Shown here in pieces: positions 5,384 to 7,043 of a DNA stretch of 7,043 nt. Source of the DNA: an uncultured Treponema sp. (GTDB lineage Bacteria > Spirochaetota > Spirochaetia > Treponematales > Treponemataceae); assembly GCA_934699065.1 (NCBI GenBank), contig CAKUWD010000153.1, positions 1-7,043 on the forward strand. Reading direction: 5' to 3'. The position numbers and the translations under genes are program-made. The notes beneath the pieces are model-generated. The model saw only the letters and a list, made by a program, of their open reading frames with translations. It ran no database searches and was not told the DNA's origin. Positions within the stretch are counted from its first letter, which is position 1. Every line of letters starts with the position of its first letter.

Positions 5384-6571
5384 ATGATTTCTTGTTTGAT
5401 TTTAAGTGCTTTGATGTTTTTGATCGTTACTTTTTTCGTTGTTATTATGAACGACTGTTCTGTAATAAGTGTGATTTATGCAGCCTTTCTGATGTTTCTT
5501 TATGTAAGAATGACTTTTGCAGAACATAAGAAAAGTGGAAGCGGAGTTGTTTACAGAAGAATCTTTCAGACTGTTTTTGCAGTTGGATTCTGTATGGCTT
5601 TTATTTCTGATTTGTATGCAGAACGCGGAAGTATGGCAATTACAGAAAATGCTTTAAGCAGTGCAGAGCTTCCTTTCTGCCATATCGCAATTCCTCAGGT
5701 ACTTGTTCCGCTTCTTGTTACTAAGAATATTATTTTCCCTGCACGCATTACCGGACATTATGCTGCAGTTGCAAGCATGCTTTTAATCTGGTTTATCTGT
5801 ACGATTACCGTAGGACGCGGCTGGTGCAGCTGGATCTGTTTTTATGGCGGCTGGGAAGAAGGCTTTTCTCATGTTGCAAAAAAACGCAGAATCAAGCTTC
5901 TGCCAAAAAATAAAGAACTTCGTGAATTTCATTTTGGATTTTTCTTCTTTATAATTCTTGCTTCCCTTTGTGAACTTGCCTGTGTTTATTGTGACTGGTT
6001 CTGTCCATTTAAGCTGGTAACAGAGTTTGCTCCTGCAACCTCTATTCCAACTTTGATTGCGATGATTTTGTTTATAGGTTTGTTTATAGGTCTGGTTGTT
6101 GTTCTTCCGATTCTTACTAAAAAACGTACCCAGTGCAGCAGTCTGTGTCCCTTTGGAGCTTTTGCTTCACTTACAGACCGCTTCAGTCTCTTTGGTATGA
6201 AAATTGATACTCAAAAATGTACCGGCTGTATGAAGTGTGCGACTACCTGTCCTTTCAGTGCAATTGATATCAAAACAATTCAGGAGAAAAAAGGTCATCC
6301 GGAAATTACCTGCGCTAAGTGCGGGGAGTGTGTTGGAGTTTGTCCGCAGAAGGCTATTTCTTATGAATTCAGATTCAGACTTAATAAAGGTGGCTGTGCC
6401 TGTGGAAGCAGTGGCAGTGGAAAAAAATCTGCCTTGCAGGAACTTTTGCATCCAGCACATTTGTTCCGCTTCGCTGCATTTACTTTTTCTGCAATCATGT
6501 CATCAGGCTTTATGATTAAGGCTCTCAACCTTGTTTACAATTTCGTTACATCAATTGGAGGTGCAAAATGA
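5384..6571 (+). CDS. Polytopic 4Fe-4S ferredoxin-type membrane protein (NapH/CcoG-like)
   Basis: The 395-residue protein combines about seven or eight hydrophobic segments (near 4-22, 26-42, 58-75, 103-118, 125-145, 183-200, 222-244, 362-382) with a soluble iron-sulfur domain. Two consecutive [4Fe-4S] motifs are clear: CTGCMKCATTCP (279-290) and CAKCGECVGVCP (310-321). Cysteines near the membrane (WCSWIC 148-152, CVYCDWFCP 200-208, CSSLCP 251-256) match the pattern of NapH/NosR/CcoG-type polyferredoxins. A C-terminal GGCACGSSGSG (336-346) adds a CxC pair, followed by a last membrane segment. Such proteins usually pass electrons between a quinol or ferredoxin pool and an extracytoplasmic partner. 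GGGAG (5369-5373) overlaps the upstream stop codon and lies 10 nt before the ATG. The stop overlaps the next gene (ATGA), indicating translational coupling. No Ig-like CcoG tail is seen, and the partner enzyme is unknown. Confidence 0.88.
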   Translation: MISCLILSALMFLIVTFFVVIMNDCSVISVIYAAFLMFLYVRMTFAEHKKSGSGVVYRRIFQTVFAVGFCMAFISDLYAERGSMAITENALSSAELPFCHIAIPQVLVPLLVTKNIIFPARITGHYAAVASMLLIWFICTITVGRGWCSWICFYGGWEEGFSHVAKKRRIKLLPKNKELREFHFGFFFFIILASLCELACVYCDWFCPFKLVTEFAPATSIPTLIAMILFIGLFIGLVVVLPILTKKRTQCSSLCPFGAFASLTDRFSLFGMKIDTQKCTGCMKCATTCPFSAIDIKTIQEKKGHPEITCAKCGECVGVCPQKAISYEFRFRLNKGGCACGSSGSGKKSALQELLHPAHLFRFAAFTFSAIMSSGFMIKALNLVYNFVTSIGGAK

Positions 6572-7043
6572 ATAGATTCCATGCTAAGTTTAAGATTTTA
6601 AGTGCTGCATTTTCCTGCTTTTTCGGAATTACATTGTTCTTTGTTTTTTCTGATATCATGACGAATTTCTTAGGAAGCTTTTTACGTGTAGATCCATCTT
6701 ATACTGGTGGAGAAGTCTGCGGTGAGTTTATAGGAAATAATATTTCTGCAAATGCTAAGCCGGAACTTGTGCATTATACGATTCATCAGCCGGTAACAAA
6801 TGCCCGCTGGCAGAGAAGTGCAGAATACTGGCAGCTCGTGCTTGAATATAAAAATCCAGTAGCTGCATCAGAAGATACAAGAATTTACATAGGGCTTGAT
6901 AATCAAAAAAATAACGATGGGCTCTGGGATTTTGAAGTTCAGCTTACTGCCGGAGAAGGAAAGGTTTTTGGCAGGGATGGAAAATTTATTACCGCCGTTG
7001 AATATTATTTATTGAACGATGGCACTCAGATAAAGTTTCGAAT
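6568..7043 (+). CDS. Unrecognised membrane-anchored extracytoplasmic protein (3' end outside window)
   Basis: The reading frame starts at ATG 6568, overlaps the previous stop as ATGA, and has GGAGGT (6557-6562) 5 nt upstream; it is open for 158 residues to the window edge. A hydrophobic segment at about 9-30, preceded by basic residues, looks like a membrane anchor or uncleaved signal. The rest is polar, with aromatic-rich strands (NARWQRSAEYWQLVLEY, 78-94) and RIYIGLDNQKNNDGLWDFEVQL (105-126), which suggests a beta-sandwich, perhaps DOMON or carbohydrate-binding-like; this is a guess. One cysteine lies outside the anchor (Cys51, in GGEVCGEF), and no CXXCH is seen. Its position is comparable to CcoH/FixH beside CcoG, but I see no real sequence likeness to FixH. 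I do not recognise the family. Confidence 0.8.
   Translation, partial: MNRFHAKFKILSAAFSCFFGITLFFVFSDIMTNFLGSFLRVDPSYTGGEVCGEFIGNNISANAKPELVHYTIHQPVTNARWQRSAEYWQLVLEYKNPVAASEDTRIYIGLDNQKNNDGLWDFEVQLTAGEGKVFGRDGKFITAVEYYLLNDGTQIKFR

Noticed and set aside
1..7043. CRISPR arrays, tRNA or rRNA genes, transposases, T-box or known riboswitches
   Set aside because: I found no regular spacer-repeat array, cloverleaf, transposase motif or recognisable riboswitch core on either strand by eye.

Overview
The window holds six protein genes, all on the plus strand, plus their intergenic control regions. The moderate-to-low GC, the AT-rich intergenic DNA, the membrane-bound HD-GYP protein and the polyferredoxin-type electron-transfer operon suggest an anaerobic, host-associated bacterium. 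My best guess is a gut or rumen Treponema-like spirochaete, at about 50-60% confidence; a clostridial host is the main alternative. No marker gene here settles the taxonomy.

Bases 1-2099 contain ilvD (dihydroxy-acid dehydratase). It is preceded by a sigma70-like promoter and a head-to-head pair of palindromic repeats in the 5' leader. It is followed by an unusual partial duplication of its own 3' end: an inverted copy, a direct copy, an extra GNRA-capped hairpin, and a second DKGAILE-stop segment that differs from the real gene end only at third codon positions. Bases 1974-2099 form the control region of cysK, with two similar 19-bp dyads flanking a promoter. Bases 2100-3038 encode cysK (O-acetylserine sulfhydrylase), closed by a strong rho-independent terminator.

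Bases 3159-4619 encode a stand-alone two-transmembrane sensor with HAMP and HD-GYP domains, predicted to degrade cyclic-di-GMP. It has its own weak promoter and no clear ribosome binding site.

Bases 4622-4727 are a compact regulatory region with direct repeats on a 20/21-bp period, a promoter, and a dyad over the -10. It drives a tightly packed operon that runs off the window: a small SafE/DsbD_2/CcdA-like membrane protein with conserved-looking cysteines (4728-5369), a multi-spanning NapH/CcoG-like protein with two [4Fe-4S] motifs and further cysteine clusters (5384-6571), and an overlapping, unrecognised membrane-anchored extracytoplasmic protein (6568 to the window end). Together the three look like a transmembrane electron-transfer or thiol/metal-handling module. 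They recall the CcoG-CcoH-SafE genes near cbb3 oxidases, but no oxidase is in view. This operon is the least characterised system in the window.
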